Part shown: positions 28,462 through 36,661 of the stretch, piece after piece | How the letters are laid out: each line of letters opens with the position of its first letter | Numbering within the stretch: the stretch's first letter is position 1 | Assembly (NCBI GenBank): GCA_963795935.1 | Contig: CAWCJO010000004.1 | Location: 806,001-870,000 of the forward strand | Direction: 5' to 3' | From: JAICMB01 sp963795935 | GTDB taxonomy: Bacteria > Acidobacteriota > Terriglobia > Bryobacterales > Bryobacteraceae | Length of the DNA: 64,000 nucleotides | Program-made: the position numbers and the translations under genes | Notes under the pieces: generated by a model | Seen by the model: only the letters and a program-made list of their open reading frames with translations | Told to the model about the DNA's origin: nothing | Databases searched by the model: none

Positions 28462-30186
28462 ATGCAGCCAGGAAACTCCGGCAAACCGGATCATCGCGCG
28501 GTGCGGGCCCTCTTCGACGCGGCGCTGGCGGTGGCTCCGGAGCGGCGCGCCGAGTTTATCAGGATGCAAGCGAACGGCAACGCCGCGCTGGAGTCCAAAG
28601 TAAACGGGCTGTTGAAGGCCATCCACGGCGCCGAGCGCGGCCGGTTCCTCGAAAATCCCGCGTGGAAGGCGCCGCCGCCAGCGCCGCCGTTGCAGCAGGG
28701 CGCGATGTTCGGCGCTTACCGCGTCGTGCGTCGATTGGGAGGCGGAGGTATGGGCGCGGTGTACCTGGTCGAACGCGCCGACGACGTGTTTCATAAGGTT
28801 GCCGCGCTGAAAGTGATCCGGCCGGAGTGCATGTCGGCGAACCTCGTGCGCCGCTTCCAACAGGAGCGCCGCCTTTTGGCCGAGCTGGATCATCCCAACA
28901 TCGCGCGCATCGTCGACGGCGGCGCGACCAGCGATGGCCTGCCGTACTTCGTCATGGACTACGTTGAAGGCGAGCACATCGACAAGTACTGCGGCCTGCA
29001 CAGGTTCAGCGTCGATCAAAAGCTGCGGCTGTTCGTACAGGCGTGCCACGCCGTCCAATACCTGCACGAGCATCGCATCATCCATCGCGACCTGAAGCCG
29101 TCCAATATCGTCGTCACCGCGAACGGCACGGTGAAGCTGCTCGATTTCGGAATTGCGAAGGCGCTCAACGAGCCGGCGCGGACGAAAACAACGCGTCTGA
29201 TGACGCCCGAGTATGCCAGCCCGGAGCAGGCCATCGGCCACAACGTGCAGCCCGCGAGCGATGTTTACTCGCTCGCGGTGCTTCTTTACGAACTGCTGAT
29301 CGGGCGGCGTCCCTTTCCAGCCGTCGCCGCAACGCCGGCGGCGCGGACTCCACTTCTGCCGAGCGAGGCCGCCGGTTCGAATCCGGCGCACGCCTCCGCC
29401 GAGAATCCGCAACAGCTCAAGCGCCGCCTGGAGGGCGATCTGGACACGATTCTTCTGATGGCGCTGCGCAACGAACCGGAGCGGCGCTACGCCGATGCGG
29501 GAGAATTCGCCGCCGACCTCGAGCGGCACCTCACGGGACGCCCGGTTTTCGCGCGCAAGGACTCCAGAATGTATCGCGCGCGGAAGTACATCGGCCGTAA
29601 TCGCTCGCGCATCGCGACGGTAGCGCTGATTTGCGTGCTGGCCATCTGGGCCATTGAAGCAACGCTCATGTGGATGAGCGCCAGTCGGCGCAGCGCGCGC
29701 GAAACCAGCGATACGGAAAAGAAACTCCTGGCGGCGTCGGCCAACGAGCAACGTATTTTCAGCCAAGTTGGGCAACTCCAGGCGGCCTCCGGCGCGTCTT
29801 TCGCGCTGCCCGCGCCAATTGTGGAGGCGGAGCTTGCCGATGTGCGCGGGGTAAATGAAGCGTATGCCGACTCGCTCGCCCGCGCGATTCGCCTGAAGCC
29901 GGGCGCGACCCCGCAACGCGCCAGATTGGTCGAGCAAGGCGCGCGCTATCTCGACAGCGTCGGCGGCGTTTCCGGCAACGATCCCGGCGTGATGCGGGAA
30001 GTGGCCCAAGGCTACCTCACGCTGGGCGATCTGGACGGCTACCCCGGGCAGCCGAATCTCGGCGATCGCGCCGGCGCGCTGAAGATGTATGCGAAAGCAG
30101 CCGCGGCTCTTGCATCGTTGCCGCCGGACGAGGCCACGCGCTCGCTGCTTCGAACGGTAGACGGCCACTCCGCGGCGGCGCGATAA
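28462..30186 (+). CDS. Membrane Ser/Thr protein kinase, acidobacterial type
   Basis: A 574-residue kinase from ATG 28462, 4 bases after the GH127 stop. A ~75-residue N-terminal helix region is followed by the kinase domain: glycine loop RRLGGGGMGAVYLVE, Lys in AALKVIRP, catalytic HRDLKPSNIVV, DFGIAKAL and TPEYASPEQ. A transmembrane helix (VALICVLAIWAIEATLMWM, ~390) leads to an outer domain of ~165 residues with a tetratricopeptide-like stretch (REVAQGYLTLGDLDGYPGQ). Relatives are usually longer (~800-900), so the sensor part is short. Together with the next gene it forms a kinase/sigma-factor pair that probably controls local genes. Confidence 0.9.
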   Translation: MQPGNSGKPDHRAVRALFDAALAVAPERRAEFIRMQANGNAALESKVNGLLKAIHGAERGRFLENPAWKAPPPAPPLQQGAMFGAYRVVRRLGGGGMGAVYLVERADDVFHKVAALKVIRPECMSANLVRRFQQERRLLAELDHPNIARIVDGGATSDGLPYFVMDYVEGEHIDKYCGLHRFSVDQKLRLFVQACHAVQYLHEHRIIHRDLKPSNIVVTANGTVKLLDFGIAKALNEPARTKTTRLMTPEYASPEQAIGHNVQPASDVYSLAVLLYELLIGRRPFPAVAATPAARTPLLPSEAAGSNPAHASAENPQQLKRRLEGDLDTILLMALRNEPERRYADAGEFAADLERHLTGRPVFARKDSRMYRARKYIGRNRSRIATVALICVLAIWAIEATLMWMSASRRSARETSDTEKKLLAASANEQRIFSQVGQLQAASGASFALPAPIVEAELADVRGVNEAYADSLARAIRLKPGATPQRARLVEQGARYLDSVGGVSGNDPGVMREVAQGYLTLGDLDGYPGQPNLGDRAGALKMYAKAAAALASLPPDEATRSLLRTVDGHSAAAR

Positions 30187-30201
30187 TTCAGGAAGGAAAA
30201 A

Positions 30202-30765
30202 ATGCCGGAATCGTCCCCTCACATCACGCAATGGCTCGATCGCGCCCATGACGGCGATGAAGCCGCGAGACAAGAAGTCATCGACGCCGTCTATCGCGAG
30301 CTTCACAAGATCGCATCGCGCGTGATGAGCGGCGAGAACGCGGGCCACACGCTGCAGACCACCGCGCTTGTCAACGAGGCCTATCTCAAGCTGTTCGGCG
30401 ACGCTCCCGTGCAGGCTCGAGACAGCCATCATTTTCTGGCGCTGGCAGCTCGCCAGATGCGCCGCATTCTGGTCGACCACGCGCGCGCCCGTAATTCCGG
30501 CAAACGCGGGAGCGGCATGAAAGCCACGCTCGATGAGGTCTGCGCCGTGTCGCCGGAACCCGACGGCAACCTGGTGGCCCTCGACGACGCTCTGAAGGAA
30601 TTGGAAGAAGTGGACGACCGCGCCGCGCGGGTGGTCGAGCTTCGCTTTTTCGGCGGGTACACGGAGGACGAGGTTGCCGGGATTCTGGGATTGAATGTCG
30701 CCAAGGTGCGGCGCGATTGGGAATTCGCGCGCGCCTGGCTGCTGCACAATCTCGAAGAGACTTAG
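30202..30765 (+). CDS. ECF-like sigma-70 family factor
   Basis: A 187-residue sigma factor with an AGGAAGG ribosome-binding site. Region 2 includes AYLKLFGD and DSHHFLALAARQMRRILVDH, and region 4 (~125-180) reads ARVVELRFFGGYTEDEVAGI and LNVAKVRRDWEFARAWL, a helix-turn-helix for -35 recognition. This is the group often annotated as Rhodopirellula/acidobacterial-type ECF, normally encoded beside a Ser/Thr kinase, as here (15 bp gap). No anti-sigma gene is visible; the kinase may be the controller. Confidence 0.9.
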   Translation: MPESSPHITQWLDRAHDGDEAARQEVIDAVYRELHKIASRVMSGENAGHTLQTTALVNEAYLKLFGDAPVQARDSHHFLALAARQMRRILVDHARARNSGKRGSGMKATLDEVCAVSPEPDGNLVALDDALKELEEVDDRAARVVELRFFGGYTEDEVAGILGLNVAKVRRDWEFARAWLLHNLEET

Positions 30766-30855
30766 ATTTTTTTTGCGCAGTTTCCGGGCGCCCACGCGCT
30801 TCTCCAGGTGAACGGCAAACGATGCCGGTCAAATTCACCTCAGGAGCACAACACA

Positions 30856-31203
30856 ATGGCCGCCACGGCAACGACCCAATCTCTTCCTCAGACGATTGCG
30901 ACCGCAATCGGGCGCGGCAAAAGCCGCCAGGAGGTTCTGGCTATCCTTTGCAATTCAGGCATTCCGATGCCGCATGCGGAGGCGATGGTCGAAGAGGCCG
31001 TAAAAATTCACAAGCCCACGTTACAGCAGGCCGCGCTCAAAGAACTCGGAGCCGGAGTTTTACTGTTCCTTATCGGTTTGGTAATTACCGTGGGGACATA
31101 CTCTATGGCGAGCGGCGGCGGAATGTATGTTATTTCGTGGGGACCGATGGCCTTTGGCGCGATTCGGGCAGTAAAGGGATTGCTTAAGTTGGCTTCGGCA
31201 TGA
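30856..31203 (+). CDS. Small two-helix membrane protein
   Basis: A 115-residue protein from ATG 30856 with CAGGAG about 10 nt upstream. The N-terminal half is soluble and helical (RGKSRQEVLAILCNSGIPMP looks like a short helical hairpin), and the C-terminal half has two hydrophobic segments (GAGVLLFLIGLVITVGTYSM and ISWGPMAFGAIRAVKGLL). No family is recognised with confidence. It follows the sigma factor by 90 bp. Confidence 0.65.
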   Translation: MAATATTQSLPQTIATAIGRGKSRQEVLAILCNSGIPMPHAEAMVEEAVKIHKPTLQQAALKELGAGVLLFLIGLVITVGTYSMASGGGMYVISWGPMAFGAIRAVKGLLKLASA

Positions 31204-31259
31204 AACCTGGCGCGGCCGCCTTCTGCGCGCCCTCAGGCGGCCGCCTTCGGATTCTTCCG

Positions 31260-31424
31260 TCAGACGACGCTGCGTCGTCCCATGACGAGGCTGACCAGAA
31301 AAATCACGAGGAATACGAAGAACAGCACCTTGGCAATGCTCGCAGCAACCGCCGAAAGCACTCCAAATCCGAGAATCGCGCACACGATCGCGACCAGCAA
31401 GAACACCAACGCGTAATAAAGCAT
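31260..31424 (-). CDS. DUF1328/UPF0391 small membrane protein
   Basis: A 54-residue protein, MLYYALVFLLVAIVCAILGF… followed by AVAASIAKVLFFVFLVIFLV and a charged C-terminus. Two helices and the LGFG…A.SIAK pattern are typical of the DUF1328 family, short stress-associated membrane proteins of unknown role. The ATG at 31424 is chosen over an upstream one because the family starts with MLYYA/MLRWA. Confidence 0.85.
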   Translation of the reverse strand: MLYYALVFLLVAIVCAILGFGVLSAVAASIAKVLFFVFLVIFLVSLVMGRRSVV

Positions 31425-31618
31425 CGCCGTTACCTCCGCGCGACATTGAGCAATTTTGGCTCCATGCATTATCCGGTACCGGCCGATGATACCGAAGCGG
31501 TTGAGAGCTGGATGGTTACGCGGAATCGTCCAGCGCGCGAGGCGGCCTCGACTGATCCACTAAGTGCAAAACCTACTCGGGACGGCTCTGCCGGTTACAT
31601 TGTGAGAGACTGTAGGCG

Positions 31619-32002
31619 ATGACTCGACAGGGGCTTGTTTTGGCGGTTGCGATGTGCGCCATCGTTGCCCCGTTGTCCGCCCAATATCGCGCCCGCCGGG
31701 GCCCCGCGCCGACCTCTCCCGCGAGCGCCGGAGCCTATAAAGGGCTGATTGTTTCCTTTCACGGCGCCGTAAAAAAGCTCACCAAGAAAGAGCTTCTCCT
31801 GCAATCCGACGAGGATCAGCTCATCACGCTGCGCTGTACGAAGCAGACAAAGTTTTTCAATGGCGAGAAGCAGATTAAGCGCTCTGACATCGACCTCGAT
31901 ACGCCCGTGACCGTGGATGCCAGCGAGGACACAGACCTGAAAATGATGGCCGTGGCGATCAAAGTCGACTCCGCGCAGAAGAAGAACTCGCTAAAACCCT
32001 AA
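31619..32002 (+). CDS. Secreted small protein, paralogue of the 50316-50729 protein
   Basis: A 127-residue protein with a signal peptide cleaved near PLSAQ. The mature part is a compact beta-rich domain: VKKLTKKELLLQSDEDQLIT, TKFFNGEKQIKRSDI, DTPVTVDASEDTDLKMMAVA. The same pattern (LT.KE..LQ…DQL.T.R…TKFF…S.I..GTP…D..EDLDLK) is found in the minus-strand gene at 50316-50729, so the two are paralogues. It resembles DUF5666-like surface proteins; function unknown. Confidence 0.75.
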   Translation: MTRQGLVLAVAMCAIVAPLSAQYRARRGPAPTSPASAGAYKGLIVSFHGAVKKLTKKELLLQSDEDQLITLRCTKQTKFFNGEKQIKRSDIDLDTPVTVDASEDTDLKMMAVAIKVDSAQKKNSLKP

Positions 32003-32021
32003 CTCGCCACAAAACGCCGCG

Positions 32022-33023
32022 CTAATCTTCCGGGGCCTCGTACGCCGAAGGAGGCGCGGCCGCGATCAGCGCGTCCTCAAAAGCATAATCGGGTTTGGGG
32101 TAGGGCTTGTTGCGCACATACCAGCGATACTCCTCTTTCAGCCCGGTGACGAAATCGATGGGTTTCAGCTTCAGCACGCGCTGCGCTTTATTGACCACCA
32201 TGGTGATCGGCGGAACGTCATAGTAGGCTCCGAAATAAAGCTTGGGACCCATGGGATGCCCCCCGGCGCGCAGGATTTTCTCGCGCGGGATGCGGACGAA
32301 TTGCGCTTCCTTGCCGGCCGCCGCCGCGATGGCCTCGACGGTCTCGACCTGCGTCAGCGGCTTGGGGTTGGCGACGTTGAAGGCGTGGCCGGCCGCATCC
32401 TGGACGTCGAGGACCTTCAGGCATGCGTACACCACGTCGCGTACATGCACGAACTGCATCAGCCGCCGGCCATCGCCCGGCAGGATGATATAGCGGCCGT
32501 CTCGCAGGCGATCCCAGAAGAAAGCCTCGCGGTAAAAAGGATTGCCCGGGCCATAGATAAAAGGAGGACGCAAAGTGACGGCGGGAAATCCGGCGCGCTG
32601 GTGCATGCGGAACAGCGCTCGCTCGCTCATGGCCTTGTTGCGCACGTAGGGGTCGGGATGATCGTCCGGCGCCAGCGCATCGCCCTCGTGATGGTTCAGT
32701 CCATCGCCATATGCGGCGACGCTCGACATAAATACGTAGCGGTGTAGCCGCGGGAACGTTCGCGCCGTGGCCTCCACCTGCGCCGCTGTGGTGCCGCGCT
32801 CCCAATCGTAAACATTGTCGTAGACCACGTCGAAAGAGCGGCCCGCCAGCGCCGCGCGCAGCGATTCGGCGTCGTTGCGGTCGGCGACCAGATTGCCGAC
32901 CTTTTTGCCCGCGGAATGCTTCGGAGTGCGATGCAGGATGGTGACCTCGTGGCCCGCCTTGAGCAGCGCGGGCACCAGCTCCCGTCCGATGAACAGAGTT
33001 CCCCCTATGACCAGAACTCTCAT
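32022..33023 (-). CDS. NAD-dependent epimerase/dehydratase family protein
   Basis: About 333 residues from ATG 33023. The Rossmann start MRVLVIGGTLFIGRELVPAL carries the GGTxFIG nucleotide motif, followed by Tyr/Lys-type catalytic features further on (YVFMSSVAAYGD, DPYVRNKAMSE) and the substrate-domain stretch RPPFIYGPGNPFYREAFFW. The GGTLFIG group resembles mRNA-binding CSP41-like and isoflavone-reductase-like SDRs. It starts 31 bp after the inositol-phosphate synthase stop, so a linked role in inositol or sugar metabolism is possible but unproven. Confidence 0.85.
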   Translation of the reverse strand: MRVLVIGGTLFIGRELVPALLKAGHEVTILHRTPKHSAGKKVGNLVADRNDAESLRAALAGRSFDVVYDNVYDWERGTTAAQVEATARTFPRLHRYVFMSSVAAYGDGLNHHEGDALAPDDHPDPYVRNKAMSERALFRMHQRAGFPAVTLRPPFIYGPGNPFYREAFFWDRLRDGRYIILPGDGRRLMQFVHVRDVVYACLKVLDVQDAAGHAFNVANPKPLTQVETVEAIAAAAGKEAQFVRIPREKILRAGGHPMGPKLYFGAYYDVPPITMVVNKAQRVLKLKPIDFVTGLKEEYRWYVRNKPYPKPDYAFEDALIAAAPPSAYEAPED

Positions 33024-33054
33024 TCCGGCGCCCGGCTGCCCATTGCTCCCTGGA

Positions 33055-34374
33055 CTAGTCGTAATATTCAAGGCCGAGATGGGTGATGAGGTCCTCGCCC
33101 CGCATCCAGCGTAGAGTGTTCTTCAGTTTCATGAGCTGGATGAAAATGTCGTGCTCGGGATAGAGGCCAGGCGCGGTCATGGGCGCCTTGAAGTAGAACG
33201 AGAGCCATTCCTGAACCCCTCGCATCCCGGCCCGTTGAGCCAGATCGAGGAACAGCACCAGGTCGAGCGCCAGCGGCGCGGCGAGAATCGAGTCGCGGCA
33301 CAGAAAGTCGATCTTGATCTGCATCGGATAGCCAAGCCAACCGAAAATGTCGATGTTATCCCAACCCTCTTTGGCATCCCCGCGCGGCGGATAGTAATTG
33401 ATGCGCACTGCATGATACAAGTCCTTGTACAGATCCGGATAAAGCTCCGGCTGTAAGATCTGCTGCAACACCGACAGCTTCGTTTCTTCCTTGGACTTGA
33501 AAGAGCCGGGATCTTCCAGCACTTCGCCGTCGCGGTTGCCGAGAATGTTGGTCGAAAACCAACCGGAGAGGCCCAGCATGCGGGCTTTGAAACCGGGCGC
33601 CAGCAACGTCTTCATGTACGTCTGCCCGGTCTTGAAGTCCTTCCCGCAGACGGGTAACTGCCGCTCGCGAGCCAACTCCAGCAGCGCCGGAGCGTCGGTC
33701 GTGAGATTGGGCGCCCCATTGGCAAACGGCACGCCGCTCTTCAAGGCCGCATAGGCGTAGATCTGGCTGGGCGCGATGTCAGGGTCGTTCTTTTGCAGCC
33801 CGCATTCGAAATCCCGCAGCGTTTGGTGCACCGCCGCGGGCCGGTGGAACACCTCCGTCGAAGCGCACCAGATCATGACCAGACGCGAGGCGCCGTTGCT
33901 CTTGCGGAAAGTCTCGATATCTTGCATAAGCATCTCCGCCCGATCCATTTTCGATCCGCCCTCCTTTACGTTCGGGCCGGTGATGCGCTTGACGTATTCC
34001 CGATCGAACACGGCTTTCATGGGCTGAATGGCGGAGAGCGGCGCTTTGAGTTTCTCGAGCAGCGAAGATTCCAACACCTTCGCGTTCACCGCCGCTTCAT
34101 AGGCATTGTCTTCGTAGATGTCCCACCCGCCGAACGCCAAGTCGTCGAGCTTCGCGAGCGGGACGAAATCCTGGATGCGCGGAACGCGATTATCGGTTCG
34201 TTTGCCCAGCCGAATGGTTCCCATCTGGGTGAGAGAGCCGACCGGCAGTCCCAACCCGCGTTTGACGGCTTCGACGCCAGCCATGAAGGTGGTGCTGACC
34301 GCTCCGATGCCCGGAATGAGCACGCCGAGCTTGCCCTCCGCGGCGTCGATGCGTGCGTTCTCTGCCTGTGCCAA
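33055..34374 (-). CDS. Inositol-3-phosphate synthase
   Basis: A 439-residue enzyme converting glucose-6-phosphate to 1L-myo-inositol-1-phosphate with NAD. A TTG start at 34374 is preferred: AAGGAG lies 7 nt upstream and the family N-terminus follows. NAD-binding LGVLIPGIGAVSTTFMAGVE, the conserved DPDIAPSQIYAYAALKSGVP, GKDFKTGQTYMKT and LGLSGWFSTNILGNRDGEVL and the Lys-containing KSKEETKLSVLQQIL are all present. It would supply inositol for phospholipids or solutes. It is upstream of and probably co-transcribed with the epimerase gene and is divergent from the LytTR regulator. Confidence 0.93.
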   Translation of the reverse strand: MAQAENARIDAAEGKLGVLIPGIGAVSTTFMAGVEAVKRGLGLPVGSLTQMGTIRLGKRTDNRVPRIQDFVPLAKLDDLAFGGWDIYEDNAYEAAVNAKVLESSLLEKLKAPLSAIQPMKAVFDREYVKRITGPNVKEGGSKMDRAEMLMQDIETFRKSNGASRLVMIWCASTEVFHRPAAVHQTLRDFECGLQKNDPDIAPSQIYAYAALKSGVPFANGAPNLTTDAPALLELARERQLPVCGKDFKTGQTYMKTLLAPGFKARMLGLSGWFSTNILGNRDGEVLEDPGSFKSKEETKLSVLQQILQPELYPDLYKDLYHAVRINYYPPRGDAKEGWDNIDIFGWLGYPMQIKIDFLCRDSILAAPLALDLVLFLDLAQRAGMRGVQEWLSFYFKAPMTAPGLYPEHDIFIQLMKLKNTLRWMRGEDLITHLGLEYYD

Positions 34375-34512
34375 CCAAATCTCCTTCGGAGCGGTCTCTT
34401 GACGGCGAGCGCCGCGCTCCCGGGGTGCGGGGCGTCGCAAATCTCGCCGCGGTTAAGTGTGCAGTGCGAAGCGGCTGAACGCGCCGATCCTACGCGTTAT
34501 ACTATCACTTAC

Positions 34513-35301
34513 ATGTCGGCCCGCGCGACCGCCACCATCTCCTGCATCATTGTCGACGACGAGCCGCTCGCTTCCGACGAGCTGGCCTTCCTGCTGAAGG
34601 ATTTTGCCGACATCGATCTCGCCGCCACTGGCCGCAACGGTCTGGAGGCGATTACGCTGATCGAGAATATCGAGCCGGATCTCGTATTTCTGGATGTGCA
34701 GATGCCTGGTCTCGACGGCCTCAGCGTCATCCAGAGGCTTCGCGAAAAGAGCGTTCCTTTGCCCCACTTTGTCCTCGCCACCGCTTACGACCAGTATGCG
34801 CTGGAGGCCTTTCGGTTGGAAGCTCTGGATTACCTGCTGAAGCCGGTGGAAAAGGAACGCCTCGAGCTGACGGTGGAGCGGGCGCGCAAGGCTATCGCGG
34901 ATAAATCGAAGGCCGCGCAGCCGGATGCGTCCGCTGCGCCCGCTCCCGTGCGCGCCGCGCCGCCGCGCACCAAGTTGTTGGTCAAAAGCGCGGGGCGAAA
35001 CTTCATCGTCGATGCGCAGGACGTTATTTACGCCACCATCGACGATGGCCTGATTACGGTCGTGACGCCGGCCCTCGAAGGGGAATCGAACTACAGGACC
35101 ATTGAAGAGCTGCAATCCAATCTCGATCCTGAGACGTTTTGGCGCGTACACCGTTCTTTTCTCGTAAACATCAATCGCATCAAAGAAGTGATCCCGTGGT
35201 TCAAAAGCAGCTTTCAACTTCGCATGGACGACAAGAAACACACAGAGGTCCCGGTCAGCAGGGTGCAGACGAAGAGGCTGCGCGCGCTTCTGAAGTTGTA
35301 G
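34513..35301 (+). CDS. LytTR-family response regulator
   Basis: A 262-residue regulator. The receiver domain (residues ~8-125) has the acidic pair in IIVDDEPLA, the phosphoacceptor Asp in DLVFLDVQMPGLDG (~D60), Thr/Tyr switch region and Lys in YLLKPVEKERLEL. An Ala/Pro-rich linker leads to a LytTR DNA-binding domain (TFWRVHRSFLVNINRIKEVI, then VSRVQTKRLRALLKL). No kinase gene is adjacent, so it is an orphan here. A TATACT at 34498-34503 sits 10 bases before the ATG with no ribosome-binding site, implying a leaderless message. Confidence 0.92.
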   Translation: MSARATATISCIIVDDEPLASDELAFLLKDFADIDLAATGRNGLEAITLIENIEPDLVFLDVQMPGLDGLSVIQRLREKSVPLPHFVLATAYDQYALEAFRLEALDYLLKPVEKERLELTVERARKAIADKSKAAQPDASAAPAPVRAAPPRTKLLVKSAGRNFIVDAQDVIYATIDDGLITVVTPALEGESNYRTIEELQSNLDPETFWRVHRSFLVNINRIKEVIPWFKSSFQLRMDDKKHTEVPVSRVQTKRLRALLKL

Positions 35302-35370
35302 CTCATCAAGTTTAACCCGTCAGCGGCAGCTTTTCAGCTTTGGCATGCTGTTTGCTCGTAGAAAGCCCGA

Positions 35371-36171
35371 GTGTCCCGCCGGATGAATGTAAATCTCGGA
35401 ATACCAACAGTTCTGGCAGTCCTAATGGCTATCGCTCCCGCTCCGTTTTGGGCGGCGCAGCTTCCCCGCCAGAGCGATGAGAAGGCGATGGACGCCCTCC
35501 CCAGCGATGACGAAATCGGCGATAAAATAACCGCCGCCGAGCGGCAACGGGACGCGAATCTGCGTGAATACTCTGTCGTGCGCAAGTACAAATTGCACAA
35601 CACGCATCTCAAAGAAGATGCCGTTATGACGGCGCGCCTCACGTTTCAGAAAGGGTTTGGAAAGACCTTTGAAGTCCTCGACATGGAAAACGCGGAGGGT
35701 ATGAGCCGCAAAGTGCTCGAAAAGCTGGTGGCGTCTGAAGAAGAAGTGAGCAGGAATCCGCGGCAGGACGCGCTGGAAATCTCGACGGCGAACTACAATT
35801 TCCACGTCACTGGGACAGCCTCCGACGGCGCCCGGCATTGGTTTATCGTCGATCTGAAGCCTAAAAGAAAGAGCAAGTACTTAGTGCAGGGTACGGCATG
35901 GGTGGACGCCAACGATTTCGGCTTGATTCATATCGAGGGTCGGCCGGCGGCGAACCTGTCGTTCTGGGTGGGTAAACCTTACATCGTACAAGATTTCGAA
36001 AAAATAGGCTGTTACTGGGTTCCGGCCCACAACCGCTCCGAATCGCAAAGCATGTTGCTGGGAGCTTCAGTCTTGACGATCGATTATTCGAAGTACCAGA
36101 TTAACCCCGATTTTCGCGTTGCCGAAAACGCCCATGTACCGGTTCCCGGCAAGAAGGTTTCCATCGAATAG
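35371..36171 (+). CDS. Secreted protein, LolA/outer-membrane-lipoprotein-sorting-like
   Basis: A 266-residue protein with an N-terminal signal (from GTG 35371; ATG 35383 is an alternative). After cleavage near FWAA the chain reads as a sheet-rich domain with REYSVVRKYKLHN, VMTARLTFQKGFGKTFEVLD, KYLVQGTAWVDANDFGLIHI and GCYWVPAHNRSESQSMLLGA. The succession of long strands and the 'VDANDFGLIHIEG' turn resemble LolA-like or MucB-like lipoprotein-handling folds. Similarity is a pattern judgement; function unproven. Confidence 0.6.
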   Translation: MSRRMNVNLGIPTVLAVLMAIAPAPFWAAQLPRQSDEKAMDALPSDDEIGDKITAAERQRDANLREYSVVRKYKLHNTHLKEDAVMTARLTFQKGFGKTFEVLDMENAEGMSRKVLEKLVASEEEVSRNPRQDALEISTANYNFHVTGTASDGARHWFIVDLKPKRKSKYLVQGTAWVDANDFGLIHIEGRPAANLSFWVGKPYIVQDFEKIGCYWVPAHNRSESQSMLLGASVLTIDYSKYQINPDFRVAENAHVPVPGKKVSIE

Positions 36172-36183
36172 TCCCTAACGCAT

Positions 36184-36330
36184 CGCTTGTTCACGCAGGC
36201 GCTTCGTTCACGCAAGCGCTGCCGAGCCGCGACCGTGAGGGAGTGCCAATGGGCCTGCGGCCCACCCATGATAGGAAAATCCCGTTACGAACGACTGCTC
36301 CAAACCGAGCCGCGACCGTAACGGAGCGGA
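36184..36330. repeat. Dispersed 23-bp repeat, two copies, plus a short tandem repeat
   Basis: Two copies of the element GAGCCGCGACCGTNAGGGAGCG lie at 36224-36245 and 36307-36329, between a convergent gene pair. Just before them (36184-36219) are two imperfect tandem units of about 17 bp built on CTTCGTTCACGCA. Further copies of the 23-bp element are at 40363-40385 (inverted) and 61790-61812. Confidence 0.75.
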
Positions 36331-36353
36331 TTCCCGGTTTTTCAACGGAGCGG

Positions 36354-36629
36354 TTACGCGCCCGGACTGGCCAGAGCTTTCAGGCGGCCGGTCAGACGAC
36401 TCTTATATCGCGCCGCCGTGTTCTTCTTGATGATGCCCCATTTGGCCGCGCGATCCACCAGCGAGAACGTCTCGGGAACCAGTTTCTGAGCGGCTTGCGC
36501 GTCCTTATGATCCAGAGCGCGGCGCATGGCGCGGATCTGATGGCGCACGCGCGACTTGCGCATGCGATTGATTTCCGTGCGGCGCTCTTCAATGCGCGTT
36601 CGCTTCAAGGACGAATATGTATTTGCCAT
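36354..36629 (-). CDS. rpsT: 30S ribosomal protein S20
   Basis: A 91-residue basic helical protein starting MANTYSSLKRTRIEERRTEI, with RMRKSRVRHQIRAMRRAL and LVDRAAKWGIIKKNTAARYK, the diagnostic S20 C-terminal motif. It binds 16S rRNA during early 30S assembly. The ATG at 36629 is the family start; the upstream extension is not conserved. It stands between ugd (downstream on the opposite side of 36354-36662, same strand upstream) and the convergent secreted-protein gene. Confidence 0.95.
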   Translation of the reverse strand: MANTYSSLKRTRIEERRTEINRMRKSRVRHQIRAMRRALDHKDAQAAQKLVPETFSLVDRAAKWGIIKKNTAARYKSRLTGRLKALASPGA

Positions 36630-36661
36630 CTTGCAGTTAACAGGATAGCGCAGCGGCAATC

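Noticed and set aside
28408..30795. A 795-codon open frame on the minus strand
   Set aside because: It is antisense to the kinase and sigma-factor genes, which have clear catalytic motifs. High GC keeps antisense frames open; the translation has no domain.
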